From an uncultured Paracoccaceae bacterium (lineage in GTDB: Bacteria; Pseudomonadota; Alphaproteobacteria; Rhodobacterales; Rhodobacteraceae), in the NCBI GenBank assembly GCA_947494445.1, contig CANLVD010000002.1, forward strand, positions 62,001 to 126,000: DNA of 64,000 nucleotides, in the 5' to 3' direction. Shown piece after piece: positions 27,295 through 36,411 of this stretch; the first letter of the stretch is position 1, and the number at the start of each line of letters is the position of its first letter. The notes under the pieces were generated by a model. That model searched no databases. It was not told where the DNA came from and saw only the letters and a list, made by a program, of their open reading frames with translations. The translations under genes were made by a program, and so were the position numbers.

Positions 27295-27791
27295 GCGAAA
27301 ATCTCCTTCAGGCGACGTTCATACCGGTCCTTGATCTCATCCCGCACCGCGTCCGGGTCATCTGTGTGCAGCACATGCACCAACAGGCTGTGACCCTCAT
27401 CGGACAGATCCGCGGAAACCGTGCCGGGCGTCAGCGTGATCGTGCCCGCAAGGATCGTGATCGCCTCGGGCGTCTGCAACTCCAGCGGAATGACGATCCA
27501 TGCAGGTTTCAGTCTGTCGTTGGGCACAGTCAGCACAATCCAGGCGACCTGCACATTGGCCACCAGAATGTCCCACAGCACGATCACCGAATAGCGCAAC
27601 ATCTTGGTCATATGGAACGCCCGCGGCGATTCCGGCCACCAGATCGATGTGCTCCACGGAATGATGATGCCCAGGATCAGGCCAAAAACCACCATTCCGG
27701 CAGAAACCTGGTTCTGCAACAGGGTCCAGACCACGGTCAGGATCAGGGTCAAAAGCGGATGCGGCACCAGCCAGTAGAACGCTTTTTTCAT
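27291..27791 (-). CDS. mnhE: Na+/H+ antiporter subunit E
   Basis: 166 aa. Two or three N-terminal membrane segments (LILTVVWTLLQNQVSAG), then a cytoplasmic domain containing ITLTPGTVSADLSDEGHSLLVH, the best-conserved part of MrpE/PhaE. It starts one base after the D-subunit stop and overlaps F at its end. Confidence 0.94.
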   Translation of the reverse strand: MKKAFYWLVPHPLLTLILTVVWTLLQNQVSAGMVVFGLILGIIIPWSTSIWWPESPRAFHMTKMLRYSVIVLWDILVANVQVAWIVLTVPNDRLKPAWIVIPLELQTPEAITILAGTITLTPGTVSADLSDEGHSLLVHVLHTDDPDAVRDEIKDRYERRLKEIFA

Positions 27792-27792
27792 A

Positions 27793-29334
27793 TCAATGCG
27801 CTCCCTTTGTCGGATCGCTCAGCTTGCCCGGCGTGTCCAGCACGGTCGAGATGTACGGCTCGGGCGCAAACAACTGCTGGGAAATCGCTTCCATATAGGC
27901 CGTGGCCGGTCCTGCAAAGATCGTGTGCGCAACCAGAAGGCTCAGCAAACAGCCTACGGCGACAAAAGACAGGATTGGCGGCGGGTCTTCGGCCTCTGCG
28001 TCTTCTGCTGTGACCGATTTCGCTTTCCAAAATACCACGCTGCCCGCGCGGGCAAAACCGACCACGCTGATCAGGCTGGATATCAGGATGACCGCCCAGA
28101 CCCAGACAACCGCACTGGTCGTGAAGGCTGCATCAAGGATCAACAACTTACCCAGAAAGCCCGACAGAGGCGGCAGGCCCGCCATGGCGATGGCTGCCAC
28201 GAAGAACAGCGCGGATGTCGGTACGGCTCCTGCCACGGGCGGTTGTGGCGACAAGTACAGATCCCGCCTGCGCGAGGCGACAAGATCGGTGATCAGGAAC
28301 AGCGCAGCGGCTGCAAACGTCGAATGCACGATGTAATACATCGCCGCTGCAATGCTCGCTTGTGTAAACAGCGAGGTCGCCACCATCACCATGCCCATGG
28401 ACCCGATGACCGAGAACGCCACCAGCCTGTCCAGCTTGCGTGCAGCAAGCACGCCCACCATCCCGACGGCGAGCGAGATCAGCGCGACCGGCAGCAGCCA
28501 TGTGCCATGCAGGCCTGCGGTTGCCTCAAGCTCGGGCGGGAAGATCATCGTGTAGACCCGGATGATCGCATAGGCGCCCACCTTGGTCATGATCGCGAAC
28601 AAAGCAGCCACCGGCGCGGGCGCCTCGGCATAGCTCGAAGGCAGCCAGAAATGCAGCGGCACCACTGCAGCCTTGATTGCAAAGACCATCAGAAGCAGCA
28701 CGGCGGCGACGCGAATTCCTGCTGTCTCAGCCGGATCAACCAGCGCCATACGCGCGGCCAGATCAGCCATGTTCAGCGTCCCCGTCTCGGCATAAAGCGC
28801 ACCGAGCGCAAACAGAAACAGCGTCGAGCCGAGCAGGTTGAACAGCACATATTGAACTCCTGCGCGCAGGCGCACCGTGCCGCCTGCGTGGATCATCAGG
28901 CCATATGACGCGATCAGCAGCACCTCGAAGAACACAAAGAGGTTGAACAAGTCACCCGTCAGAAACGCGCCCATGATCCCCATGAGCTGAAACTGGAAAA
29001 GTGCGTGAAAATGCCGTCCGCGTTTGTCCCAGCCCGAGCCCATCGCATAAAGCAGCACGCACAGCGCCAGCAACGCGGTCAGCAGCACCATCAGCGTCGA
29101 AAGGCGGTCACCGACCAGCACGATGCCAAAAGGTGCGGCCCAGTTGCCCAGTTGATAAAGCGCAATCGTGCCGTCGGATGCCTGCCAGGCAAGACCTGCC
29201 GCAATCCCGATCAGCGCAAGCACGCCTGCGATGGAAAACACCCTCTGGATGCCGATGTGATAGCGTGCAGCCAGCACGATGAACGGGGCCAGCAGTGCAG
29301 GCAGAACGACGGGCGCAATCAGCCAATGGGTCAT
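27793..29334 (-). CDS. mnhD: Na+/H+ antiporter subunit D (NuoN/ND2-like)
   Basis: 513 aa, about 14 membrane segments. It belongs to the proton-translocating family shared with complex I: KAAVVPLHFWLPSSYAEAPAPVAALF carries the conserved Lys and His (split for brevity: KAAVVPLHFWLP then SSYAEAPAP). Full length. Its start overlaps the C-subunit stop by four bases. Confidence 0.95.
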   Translation of the reverse strand: MTHWLIAPVVLPALLAPFIVLAARYHIGIQRVFSIAGVLALIGIAAGLAWQASDGTIALYQLGNWAAPFGIVLVGDRLSTLMVLLTALLALCVLLYAMGSGWDKRGRHFHALFQFQLMGIMGAFLTGDLFNLFVFFEVLLIASYGLMIHAGGTVRLRAGVQYVLFNLLGSTLFLFALGALYAETGTLNMADLAARMALVDPAETAGIRVAAVLLLMVFAIKAAVVPLHFWLPSSYAEAPAPVAALFAIMTKVGAYAIIRVYTMIFPPELEATAGLHGTWLLPVALISLAVGMVGVLAARKLDRLVAFSVIGSMGMVMVATSLFTQASIAAAMYYIVHSTFAAAALFLITDLVASRRRDLYLSPQPPVAGAVPTSALFFVAAIAMAGLPPLSGFLGKLLILDAAFTTSAVVWVWAVILISSLISVVGFARAGSVVFWKAKSVTAEDAEAEDPPPILSFVAVGCLLSLLVAHTIFAGPATAYMEAISQQLFAPEPYISTVLDTPGKLSDPTKGAH

Positions 29335-29681
29335 TGCACGTCCTCCACCGGCGCATCATCCGCCGGATCGTCCACCGCATCATCATCCGCGCCCAGATAC
29401 GCGCCCAGCGCAATCATCACGACCACCGCCGTCATCCCGAAGGAGATCACGATCGCCGTCAGCACCAGCGCCTGTGGCAGCGGGTCGGTGTAGACCTCCA
29501 CCCCGTCGGTCAGAATGGGCGACGCGCCGATGGTCAGGCGCCCGGATGCAAACAGAAACACATTGACCGCATAGGTCAGCAGCGACATGCCAAGGATCAC
29601 CGGAAAGCTGCGCAGACGCATCACCAGATACAGTCCGGCAGCGGTCAGCACACCAATGGCGGAGGCAACAAGAAGTTCCAT
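29331..29681 (-). CDS. mnhC: Na+/H+ antiporter subunit C (NuoK-like)
   Basis: 116 aa, three membrane segments. Contains GVEVYTDPLPQALVLTAIVI, the NuoK/MrpC signature with LPQALVLTAIVI. It begins one base after the AB-subunit stop. A short acidic C-terminal tail (DDDAVDDPADD) is present. Confidence 0.95.
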   Translation of the reverse strand: MELLVASAIGVLTAAGLYLVMRLRSFPVILGMSLLTYAVNVFLFASGRLTIGASPILTDGVEVYTDPLPQALVLTAIVISFGMTAVVVMIALGAYLGADDDAVDDPADDAPVEDVQ

Positions 29682-29682
29682 G

Positions 29683-32562
29683 TTATGCCCCTCCCTTCAG
29701 GTCAGCCGCCGTCTGGGCAAGCGCCTGTTCGCGAGAGGGATCGATGTCCATCGGATGCTCGGCATCGGGAACATGGGCCCGGCGGGCGAGACGTGAGAAG
29801 CTCTCCAGCGACAGCATCACTGCACCGACCACAGCCAGAAACACGCCCAGATCAAAGGCCGCAGCGGTAGCAAGCTCAAACTTGTGGAAGGGCGGAATGC
29901 GGACATATTCGAAATAGGAGGTCAGGAAAGGCCGGCCCACGAACCACGACCCGATCCCGGTCAACCCGGCCACCAGAACGCCTGCGCCGATCACCCCGTG
30001 ATACGGATAGCGCAACCGGGCCGAGGTCCAGGCAAATCCACTTGCCATATACTGCATGATCACGGCGATGGATACGATCAGACCGGCGATAAACCCGCCG
30101 CCCGGCTCGTTATGGCCGCGCAGGAAGATGTAAAAACCGACCATCAGAACCACCGGCATGATCACCCGCGTCAGCACCACCATCATCATCGGATGCATGT
30201 CACCTGCACGGGGCTGATCGGGTTTGCGGTTCAACAAGCGCGCGCGCACCGGACCAGACAGCAGTGTCTCGGTCAATGCGTAGATCAGAAGGGCTGCAAT
30301 CCCCAGCACGATGATCTCGCCATAGGTGTCAAAGCCCCGGAAATCGACAAGGATCACATTGACCACATTGGTTCCGCCGCCCCCCTTGTAGGAGTTGGCC
30401 AGATGAAATTCGGAAATCGGCGTGCTCAGCGCATCGCGCAGCAGATAATGATAGGACATCGCCATCGTGGCGATCCCGCCGAGAACCGCAATCACCCCAT
30501 CGCGCATCCGGCGGAACTGGCTGCTTTCCACCGGCGTCCGGTTGGGCAGGAAGTTCAGCGCAAGAAGCAGAAGGATGATCGTGACCACCTCGACCGTGAA
30601 CTGGGTCAGTGCCAGATCAGGGGCCGAGAAGAACACGAAGCCGACCGACACCATAAGCCCGGCGATCCCGATCAGGATCAGCGCCAGCAAACGGTTGCGG
30701 TGCTGGAAGACCAAGGCCAGCGTCGCGGCCACCAGCATCGCCCATCCGGCAAGTGCGACCGGCGTGACCGGCTGCAATTCCCGCGTGGTCTCGCCCACGG
30801 TACCGCTGAGAAATGCATAAGCACCCGCCACCACCACGGTCACGGCAAACACCGCGCCATAACGCGAAAACGCACCGTTGTGGCTGGTCAGGATCAGACC
30901 ACGGGCCAGCGACACTGCCGCTGCGATAATCGCTTCGAAGATCGTCTTGGCTTCGGGCCGTGGGGTCGTCTCCCAGGTTTTCAGCAAGGGCTTGAAGACC
31001 GTCATCAAAACCAGACCACCGACCACGGCGATGATCGACATGTAAAGTGCAGGCACCAGCCCGTGCCAGATCTTGAAATACGCCTTGGGCACATCCGCCG
31101 CCTCGCCCAGCACAGCGGCTGTGACCAGCTTCACGAAGGGTTCGGCCAGATGCGGTAGGACACCGATCACCACGACCAGCACCACAAGGATCGCAGGCGG
31201 CACCCACATGCCCGCTGGCGGATCGTGAGGCTTGGCCGGGTAGTCGTCGCGCTTGGCTCCAAGGAATGTGTGCCCGATCAGCCGGAAACAATAGGCAGCA
31301 GAAAACAAAGAGCCGACCGTCGCCATCACCGGCACCAGCCAGTGGGAGCCGAACAGAACCGTATGATGCGCCTCTTCCAGCATCATTTCCTTGGACAAGA
31401 AGCCATTAAGGAATGGAATGCCCGCCATCGACAGGGCCGCCAGCGTCGCGATTGTGAAGGTGATCGGCATCAGGTGCCGCAAGCCGCCCAATCGTCTGAT
31501 GTCTCTGGTATGCGTCTCATGATCAACAATGCCTGCCGACATAAAGAGCGCTGCCTTGAAGGTCGCATGGTTCAGGATGTGGAACATCGCAGCCATGGCG
31601 CCAAAAGCCGTACCAGTGCCCAGCAACATGGTGATCAGGCCTAGATGGCTGACGGTCGAAAAAGCCAGAAGCGCTTTCAGGTCATGCTTGAACAGCGCAA
31701 TCACGGCACCCAGCACCATGGTCACCAGACCCGCGGTGGTCACGATCACAAACCATTCCGGTGTGCCCGACAGCACCGGCCACATGCGGGCCATCAGGAA
31801 GATACCCGCTTTGACCATGGTGGCCGAGTGCAGATAGGCCGACACCGGCGTCGGTGCTGCCATCGCGTGCGGCAACCAGAAATGGAAAGGGAACTGCGCA
31901 GATTTCGTGAAACAGCCCAGCAGGATCAGGATCAGCGCTGGCAGATAAAGCGGTGATCCCTGGATCAACTCCCGATTTTGCAGGATGACACTCAGATCAT
32001 AACTGCCCGCAATCTGGCCAAGGATCAGCATGCCACCGACCATAGCCAGACCGCCCATGCCGGTCACGGTCAGCGCCATGCGCGCGCCCTGTCGGCCCTC
32101 GGGCAGATGCTTCCAGTAACCGATCAGCAGGAAGGACGAGAGCGATGTCAGCTCCCAAAAAACCAGCAACAACAGGATGTTATCACTCAGAACGATGCCA
32201 ACCATCGCGCCCTGGAAAAGCAGCAGATAGGTGAAAAACTCACCCATATTGTCGTCGCGCGACAGATACGAACGGCCATAGGCGATGATCAAAAGACCGA
32301 TGCCAAGGATCAACAACGCGAAGAAAAACCCCAGCGCATCCAGCATCAGCGTGAAATTCAGCCCAAGCGACGGCACCCAGTCGACCCGTGCCATGACAAC
32401 CTCGCCCGCCATCACGGTTGGAAGGTTGGTCAAAAGCCCGATGAAGGCGGCAAGCGAGACAGTGAAGGTGATTCCGGCGCAGGCCTTTCGTCCGGCCTGA
32501 TTCATCAACCCCGGGAGCAGCGCTCCAAAAAACGGCAAGGCAACGATTAGGAAGAGGGACAC
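29683..32562 (-). CDS. mnhA: Na+/H+ antiporter subunit A fused to subunit B
   Basis: 959 aa starting at GTG with AGGAG upstream. Residues 1 to about 500 are the NuoL-like antiporter core (SAQFPFHFWLPHAMAAPTPV, hence the Lys/His transport residues). A MrpA C-terminal extension follows with GLMVSVGFVFFSAPDLALTQF. From about 790 on comes a MnhB domain: GFYIFLRGHNEPGGGF and an AGVLVAGLTG end. The A-B fusion replaces the separate MrpB gene, as in the group 2 type known from Rhizobium pha. First gene of a six-gene operon A/B-C-D-E-F-G. Confidence 0.94.
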   Translation of the reverse strand: MSLFLIVALPFFGALLPGLMNQAGRKACAGITFTVSLAAFIGLLTNLPTVMAGEVVMARVDWVPSLGLNFTLMLDALGFFFALLILGIGLLIIAYGRSYLSRDDNMGEFFTYLLLFQGAMVGIVLSDNILLLLVFWELTSLSSFLLIGYWKHLPEGRQGARMALTVTGMGGLAMVGGMLILGQIAGSYDLSVILQNRELIQGSPLYLPALILILLGCFTKSAQFPFHFWLPHAMAAPTPVSAYLHSATMVKAGIFLMARMWPVLSGTPEWFVIVTTAGLVTMVLGAVIALFKHDLKALLAFSTVSHLGLITMLLGTGTAFGAMAAMFHILNHATFKAALFMSAGIVDHETHTRDIRRLGGLRHLMPITFTIATLAALSMAGIPFLNGFLSKEMMLEEAHHTVLFGSHWLVPVMATVGSLFSAAYCFRLIGHTFLGAKRDDYPAKPHDPPAGMWVPPAILVVLVVVIGVLPHLAEPFVKLVTAAVLGEAADVPKAYFKIWHGLVPALYMSIIAVVGGLVLMTVFKPLLKTWETTPRPEAKTIFEAIIAAAVSLARGLILTSHNGAFSRYGAVFAVTVVVAGAYAFLSGTVGETTRELQPVTPVALAGWAMLVAATLALVFQHRNRLLALILIGIAGLMVSVGFVFFSAPDLALTQFTVEVVTIILLLLALNFLPNRTPVESSQFRRMRDGVIAVLGGIATMAMSYHYLLRDALSTPISEFHLANSYKGGGGTNVVNVILVDFRGFDTYGEIIVLGIAALLIYALTETLLSGPVRARLLNRKPDQPRAGDMHPMMMVVLTRVIMPVVLMVGFYIFLRGHNEPGGGFIAGLIVSIAVIMQYMASGFAWTSARLRYPYHGVIGAGVLVAGLTGIGSWFVGRPFLTSYFEYVRIPPFHKFELATAAAFDLGVFLAVVGAVMLSLESFSRLARRAHVPDAEHPMDIDPSREQALAQTAADLKGGA

Positions 32563-33079
32563 GCGAACTCCTGATCAAAAGGCTTGGGGTATTAATTGTC
32601 TATCTGTGGCAAAACCCGCCCGTTCTCAAGGCTTTCCGGCATCGCGTGTGACAATTAATTCATGATTTTGGGCGTGTTGGCCAGTCCGTTCATGACAGGG
32701 CGCGAAACGAAAAAGGCCTGCGACGATGCGCAGGCCTTTTTAAATTCGGAAAATGACGTGCTGGTATGTGGGGGCATAGACCAGTATATGTCGAATTCCG
32801 CGAAGCGCAGGCTGTCCCGAGAATACACCCCGAGACAGCCCTCACTTGGTACACACCCCGTATGTGCGACCGGGGCGAATCCTTTATCGGATTTCAATTG
32901 GGGCAAAAAATGGTCCGAACTGGGCTTTGTTAGGACATCTTGCCAAAAGGTGAAAACCAGCGCGAAGCTCTGAAGGAAAATTGCCGCCAAGCCTGCCCGC
33001 GACCCATTGAAATCACTCCCAGAAATGCAGCCAGGAGTATCACTTGCCAGCATTGGGTTAATCCGGCATCCTGAGGGTC
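32563..33079. promoter_or_regulatory. Upstream region of the mrp operon; no convincing gene
   Basis: 517 bases. An inverted repeat of ATTAATTGTC (32,591-32,600) and GACAATTAAT (32,650-32,659) brackets the expected mrp promoter zone and could be a regulatory site. A strong terminator hairpin lies at 32,710-32,741. A minus-strand open frame over 32,655-33,053 has no recognisable domain and contains the terminator, so it is not called. A GGCTGTC/GACAGCC stem lies near 32,810-32,840; a small RNA ending at the terminator is possible. Confidence 0.45.
32710..32741. terminator. Strong bidirectional intrinsic terminator
   Basis: A perfect 12-bp stem, AAAAAGGCCTGC against GCAGGCCTTTTT, with an 8-base loop and T-runs on both strands. 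No annotated gene ends directly at it on either strand, which suggests an unannotated transcript such as a small RNA. Confidence 0.8.
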
Positions 33080-33403
33080 ATGAAACACACAAACCTTGCC
33101 AAGAGTTTTCTGACACCCGTGGTTTTTGCCTGTCTTCTTGCCGGGCCAACCGTGACCTTTGCCGACACGGATGAACGCACAATCGTTGTTCGTGAGCGGA
33201 CCGAGGCCAGCCTGCTTGACGGTCAGTTCATCTTCAAACTGCTGAGAATAAACGGCTATTCCATCGACATCAAAGTGGGCGGCGAGAGCAAACGGTTGAT
33301 CGTCGGGCAGTCATTCGCGCCTGAGACCGCTGAATGCTCGGTAATGTTCGAAGAGATTGCGACGGAAACCCGGCTGGCCCGCTTCCTGACTAACTGTTCC
33401 TGA
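33080..33403 (+). CDS. Small exported protein of unknown function
   Basis: 107 aa. A clear signal peptide (MKHTNLAKSF, hydrophobic core FACLLAGPTV, cleavage near TFADTD). The mature part of about 78 residues is beta-rich (LDGQFIFKLLRINGYSIDI) with two Cys (AECSV and TNCS) that could form a disulfide. No family recognised. It ends just before a terminator hairpin. Confidence 0.65.
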   Translation: MKHTNLAKSFLTPVVFACLLAGPTVTFADTDERTIVVRERTEASLLDGQFIFKLLRINGYSIDIKVGGESKRLIVGQSFAPETAECSVMFEEIATETRLARFLTNCS

Positions 33404-33440
33404 AAACGTCGCTCACCTTAAAAATTCTCACTCCGATAAC

Positions 33441-33468
33441 AAAAAAGGGGCCTCTGAAGAGACCCCTT
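33441..33468. terminator. Intrinsic terminator between the small exported protein and hsp20
   Basis: AAGGGGCCTC and GAGACCCCTT pair (one mismatch) around a TGAA loop, preceded by an A-run (T-run on the minus strand) and followed by a T-containing stretch. It serves the convergent genes on both sides. Confidence 0.7.
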
Positions 33469-33490
33469 CCGGTTTTCCATTCTCTGCGTC

Positions 33491-33946
33491 TTAGACGGTG
33501 ACGTCAGCCGTCAGCGTCTTGGGCGTCGCAATCTCGATCTTGCGCGGTTTCAGCGCCTCGGGCACTTCGCGGATCAGATCGACATGCAGAAGACCGTTTT
33601 CGGTCACCGCCCCACTGGCGCGCACATGGTCGGCCAGCTGGAAGCGCTTCTCGAAGGCGCGCGTGGCGATGCCGCGGTGCAGATAGGTCTTGTCCTTCTC
33701 ACCTTCGGCTTCCTTGCGACCCGTGATCACAAGCTGCCCGTCACGAGCCTCAATGTTCAGGTCATCTTCGGTGAACCCGGCAACCGCGATGGTGATGCGA
33801 TAAGCATCCTCGCCAGTCTTCTCGATGTTGTAAGGGGGGTAGGAATTCGCGCTGCCGTCATTGGTGAGCACGCTGTCCAGCATGTTTGCCAGACGGTCAA
33901 AGCCAACGGTGGAGCGATAAAGCGGGGTGAAATCGTAAGTTCTCAT
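33491..33946 (-). CDS. Small heat-shock protein, Hsp20/IbpA family
   Basis: 151 aa from the ATG at 33,946 (AGGA about 10 bases upstream). MRTYDFTPLYRSTVGFDRL is the usual alphaproteobacterial IbpA-like start. The alpha-crystallin domain follows (YNIEKTGEDAYRITIAVAGF, LVITGRK) and LLHVDLIREVPEALKPRKI supplies the C-terminal part. Holdase chaperone. Upstream, CTTGAA at 34,067-34,072 (read on the minus strand) resembles a heat-shock sigma -35 element, though a matching -10 is not clear. Confidence 0.93.
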   Translation of the reverse strand: MRTYDFTPLYRSTVGFDRLANMLDSVLTNDGSANSYPPYNIEKTGEDAYRITIAVAGFTEDDLNIEARDGQLVITGRKEAEGEKDKTYLHRGIATRAFEKRFQLADHVRASGAVTENGLLHVDLIREVPEALKPRKIEIATPKTLTADVTV

Positions 33947-34096
33947 CGGTCGAGCATCCTCTCTTGAGCGATACAAAAGGTACGGGCCTTCCGTCATGGA
34001 CAGACCCTTTTCAGTGGTCATCAGACCCGGTTTTCGGCGCCTGATGACAAAGATGTAGGAACGGATTTCAAGGGGTTCAAGCCCCCTGCAAGAGCC

Positions 34097-34981
34097 TCAA
34101 TCGCGAATTTGCGGCAGCACGACCTTGCGAATCGGATTGGTGTCCCGGCCCAACTGGCTGGCAATTGACGGGCGTGCGTCGGTGCCGCCACCGGTGGCGA
34201 TATTGCCCATCCGCCGAAACACCGGATCAGAGGTCGCCAGTGTGTTCAGAAGTGCATCCAACTGTGTCCCGAGAGATGCGCCAAGGGCCACATCCCGGTC
34301 ATTCCAGACCGCCATGGCCGAAACGACCGACGCGATCTTGGGCCGCGCGTCCGACATCACGAAAATCGGTGATCCCGACGCGCCGTAATTCACGTCACAG
34401 GAATAGACCAGAACCTCCCGCCGGTCCTCTGCCAGCATGTGACAGCGCTCCTGCAATGACGGCGCATTCTCACGGTCCTTGGCGTAAGAGACAACCATCA
34501 CCTCATCGCCTTTGCGCGGCTGATGATAGCGCTCGAAAGGGGCCACGACCGAACTCAGGATCGGCTGGTCCAGTTCGATCAGTGCGATATCGGTTGCCAC
34601 CCGTCGCAGCCGATCGTCATGGGTAAACTCGTAATCCGTATGGGTGATCACGCGTCGCGCCTCGCGATAGGCGGCTGCATGGCCATTGCGCCACCCGGCG
34701 CGAAAACTGATGCGGGAGGGCACAATCGCCTTGCCGCTGTCGCGCTCGAACAGACAATGGGCGGCGGTCAGCACATGAATGGGGGTGATCAGCGTGCCGG
34801 TGCAAAACCCGGCACCTTTCATGTCGATCCGCCCCACAGCCTGCCAGAGCTTGGCCTCATCGGCATTGGCAAGGCGGCGCAACGGCAAATCTTCATCCTG
34901 TGCGGTCACGGGCTGCGACAGCGCTGCGGCACATAAACCCATGGCCAGAATGGTTTTGATCCTGCTGAGCGCTCTTGTCAT
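34097..34981 (-). CDS. Trypsin-like serine protease, exported
   Basis: 294 aa from the ATG at 34,981, with a signal peptide ending near VTAQDE. The chymotrypsin-fold catalytic triad is visible: TAAHC (His), TDIALIEL (Asp) and GASGSPI (Ser). There is no PDZ domain, so it is a simple S1-type protease rather than a DegP homologue. Cys pairs in GFCTGT/TAAHC and in ERCHM/YSCDV probably form disulfides. Periplasmic or secreted; substrate unknown. Confidence 0.88.
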   Translation of the reverse strand: MTRALSRIKTILAMGLCAAALSQPVTAQDEDLPLRRLANADEAKLWQAVGRIDMKGAGFCTGTLITPIHVLTAAHCLFERDSGKAIVPSRISFRAGWRNGHAAAYREARRVITHTDYEFTHDDRLRRVATDIALIELDQPILSSVVAPFERYHQPRKGDEVMVVSYAKDRENAPSLQERCHMLAEDRREVLVYSCDVNYGASGSPIFVMSDARPKIASVVSAMAVWNDRDVALGASLGTQLDALLNTLATSDPVFRRMGNIATGGGTDARPSIASQLGRDTNPIRKVVLPQIRD

Positions 34982-35090
34982 GATCTGCCTTGTCGCAATG
35001 GGATGGCGAAGTCGTTCCGCCAGCATCCCCGATTTTCACCGGATTGCGCAAGCTATCGATAAGTATGTGACGAGAATTTGTGCGCGGCCC

Positions 35091-36398
35091 CTATTCCGCT
35101 GCAACTGGTGAATATCCGCTTAAAGCCGCCGGTGCAGGACCCCCGGTTGCCCAATCGAGCAATTCCACCGTGTGCACGATCGGCACGCCTGTGCCCGATC
35201 CGATCTGCATCATGCAGCCGATGTTGCCCGCCGCAATCACCTCCGGTCCTGTTGCCTCAAGCGTCTTGACCTTGCGCTCCTTCAATTGCGCCGAAATCTC
35301 TGGCTGCATCAGGTTATAGGTGCCGGCAGAACCACAGCACAGATGCGGATCGCGTGGCTCAAGCACCGTGAATCCGGCAGCCGCCAGAAGCTCCTTTGGC
35401 GCGCTTTTGATCTGCTGGCCATGTTGCAGCGAACAGGCCGAATGATAGGCCACTCGCAAGGCCGGTGCCCGAGGCTCGGTCAGGCCAAGGGTGCTCATCA
35501 CTTCCGAGATGTCACGCGCCCGTGCCGAAACGGCTGCGGCCTGCTCTGCCAACGGATCATTGCGGAACATATGCCCGTAATCCTTGACCGTGGTCCCACA
35601 GCCCGATGTGTTTATGACAATCGCGTCCAGCCCTTCGCCAGCAATCTCACGGCTCCAGGCCCGGATGTTGCGCGCAGCAGACCCATGGCTTTCCGCGGTC
35701 TTGCCCATGTGATGGGTCAGCGCCCCGCAACAGCCCATGCCCTGCGCGATCACCACTTCTGCCCCGTGCCGGGTCAACAGCCGAATGGTCGCGTCATTGA
35801 TGTCCGTGTTCAGCGCCTTTTGCGCACATCCCGTCATCAGGGCCACCCGCATGCGCCGTTCGCCCTTGGCCGGAAACACCTGCGGGTCATCATTGCGCGA
35901 CACCGGCGGGATCGTCTTGGGTGCCATGTTCAGCATCGCCTTGAGGCGTGCATCCGGCATCAGGCCCGCCAGCGGCCTGCCGATCTTGGCGGCCAGCAGG
36001 GCAAGACGAAACCGCGTGGGATGGGGCAGGATGCGCGCAAGGATCCAGCGCAGCGCCCGATCCGAGAAGGGCCGCTTGTAGGTCTGTTCGATATATTCAC
36101 GCGCATGATCGACCAGATGCATGTAATGCACGCCTGAGGGGCAGGTTGACATGCAGCTCAGGCAGGACAGGCAGCGGTCTATGTGCTTGACAGTCTTTTC
36201 ATCGGCCGGGCGGCCTGTCTCAAGCATGTCCTTGATCAGATAGATCCGCCCGCGCGGGCTGTCGAGCTCGTCTCCCAGCACCTGATAGGTCGGGCAGGTG
36301 GCGGTGCAGAACCCGCAATGGACGCATGTGCGAAGCACCTCGTTGGCACGCAGCGTGCCGGGATCTTTCAACTGCTCAGGGGTGAAGTGGGTTTGCAT
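35091..36398 (-). CDS. glcF: Glycolate oxidase iron-sulfur subunit
   Basis: 435 aa from the ATG at 36,398. Two 4Fe-4S motifs are near the N-terminus: CVHCGFCTATCPTY and CLSCLSCMSTCPSG. Two CCG-type domains follow with GCCGALTHHMG and LCCGSAGTYNLMQ. It passes electrons from the GlcD/GlcE flavoproteins to the membrane. Third gene of glcDEF, starting about 14 bases after glcE. Confidence 0.96.
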   Translation of the reverse strand: MQTHFTPEQLKDPGTLRANEVLRTCVHCGFCTATCPTYQVLGDELDSPRGRIYLIKDMLETGRPADEKTVKHIDRCLSCLSCMSTCPSGVHYMHLVDHAREYIEQTYKRPFSDRALRWILARILPHPTRFRLALLAAKIGRPLAGLMPDARLKAMLNMAPKTIPPVSRNDDPQVFPAKGERRMRVALMTGCAQKALNTDINDATIRLLTRHGAEVVIAQGMGCCGALTHHMGKTAESHGSAARNIRAWSREIAGEGLDAIVINTSGCGTTVKDYGHMFRNDPLAEQAAAVSARARDISEVMSTLGLTEPRAPALRVAYHSACSLQHGQQIKSAPKELLAAAGFTVLEPRDPHLCCGSAGTYNLMQPEISAQLKERKVKTLEATGPEVIAAGNIGCMMQIGSGTGVPIVHTVELLDWATGGPAPAALSGYSPVAAE

Positions 36399-36411
36399 GT
36401 CGTCGTCCTCG

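Noticed and set aside
27796-28908. Long plus-strand frames opposite the mrp, RND and TRAP genes
   Set aside because: His/Arg/Gln-rich shadows of well-supported membrane-protein genes on the other strand.
32655-33053. 132-codon minus-strand frame upstream of the mrp operon
   Set aside because: No domain or RBS; it reads through a strong terminator hairpin, which a real coding region would not contain.
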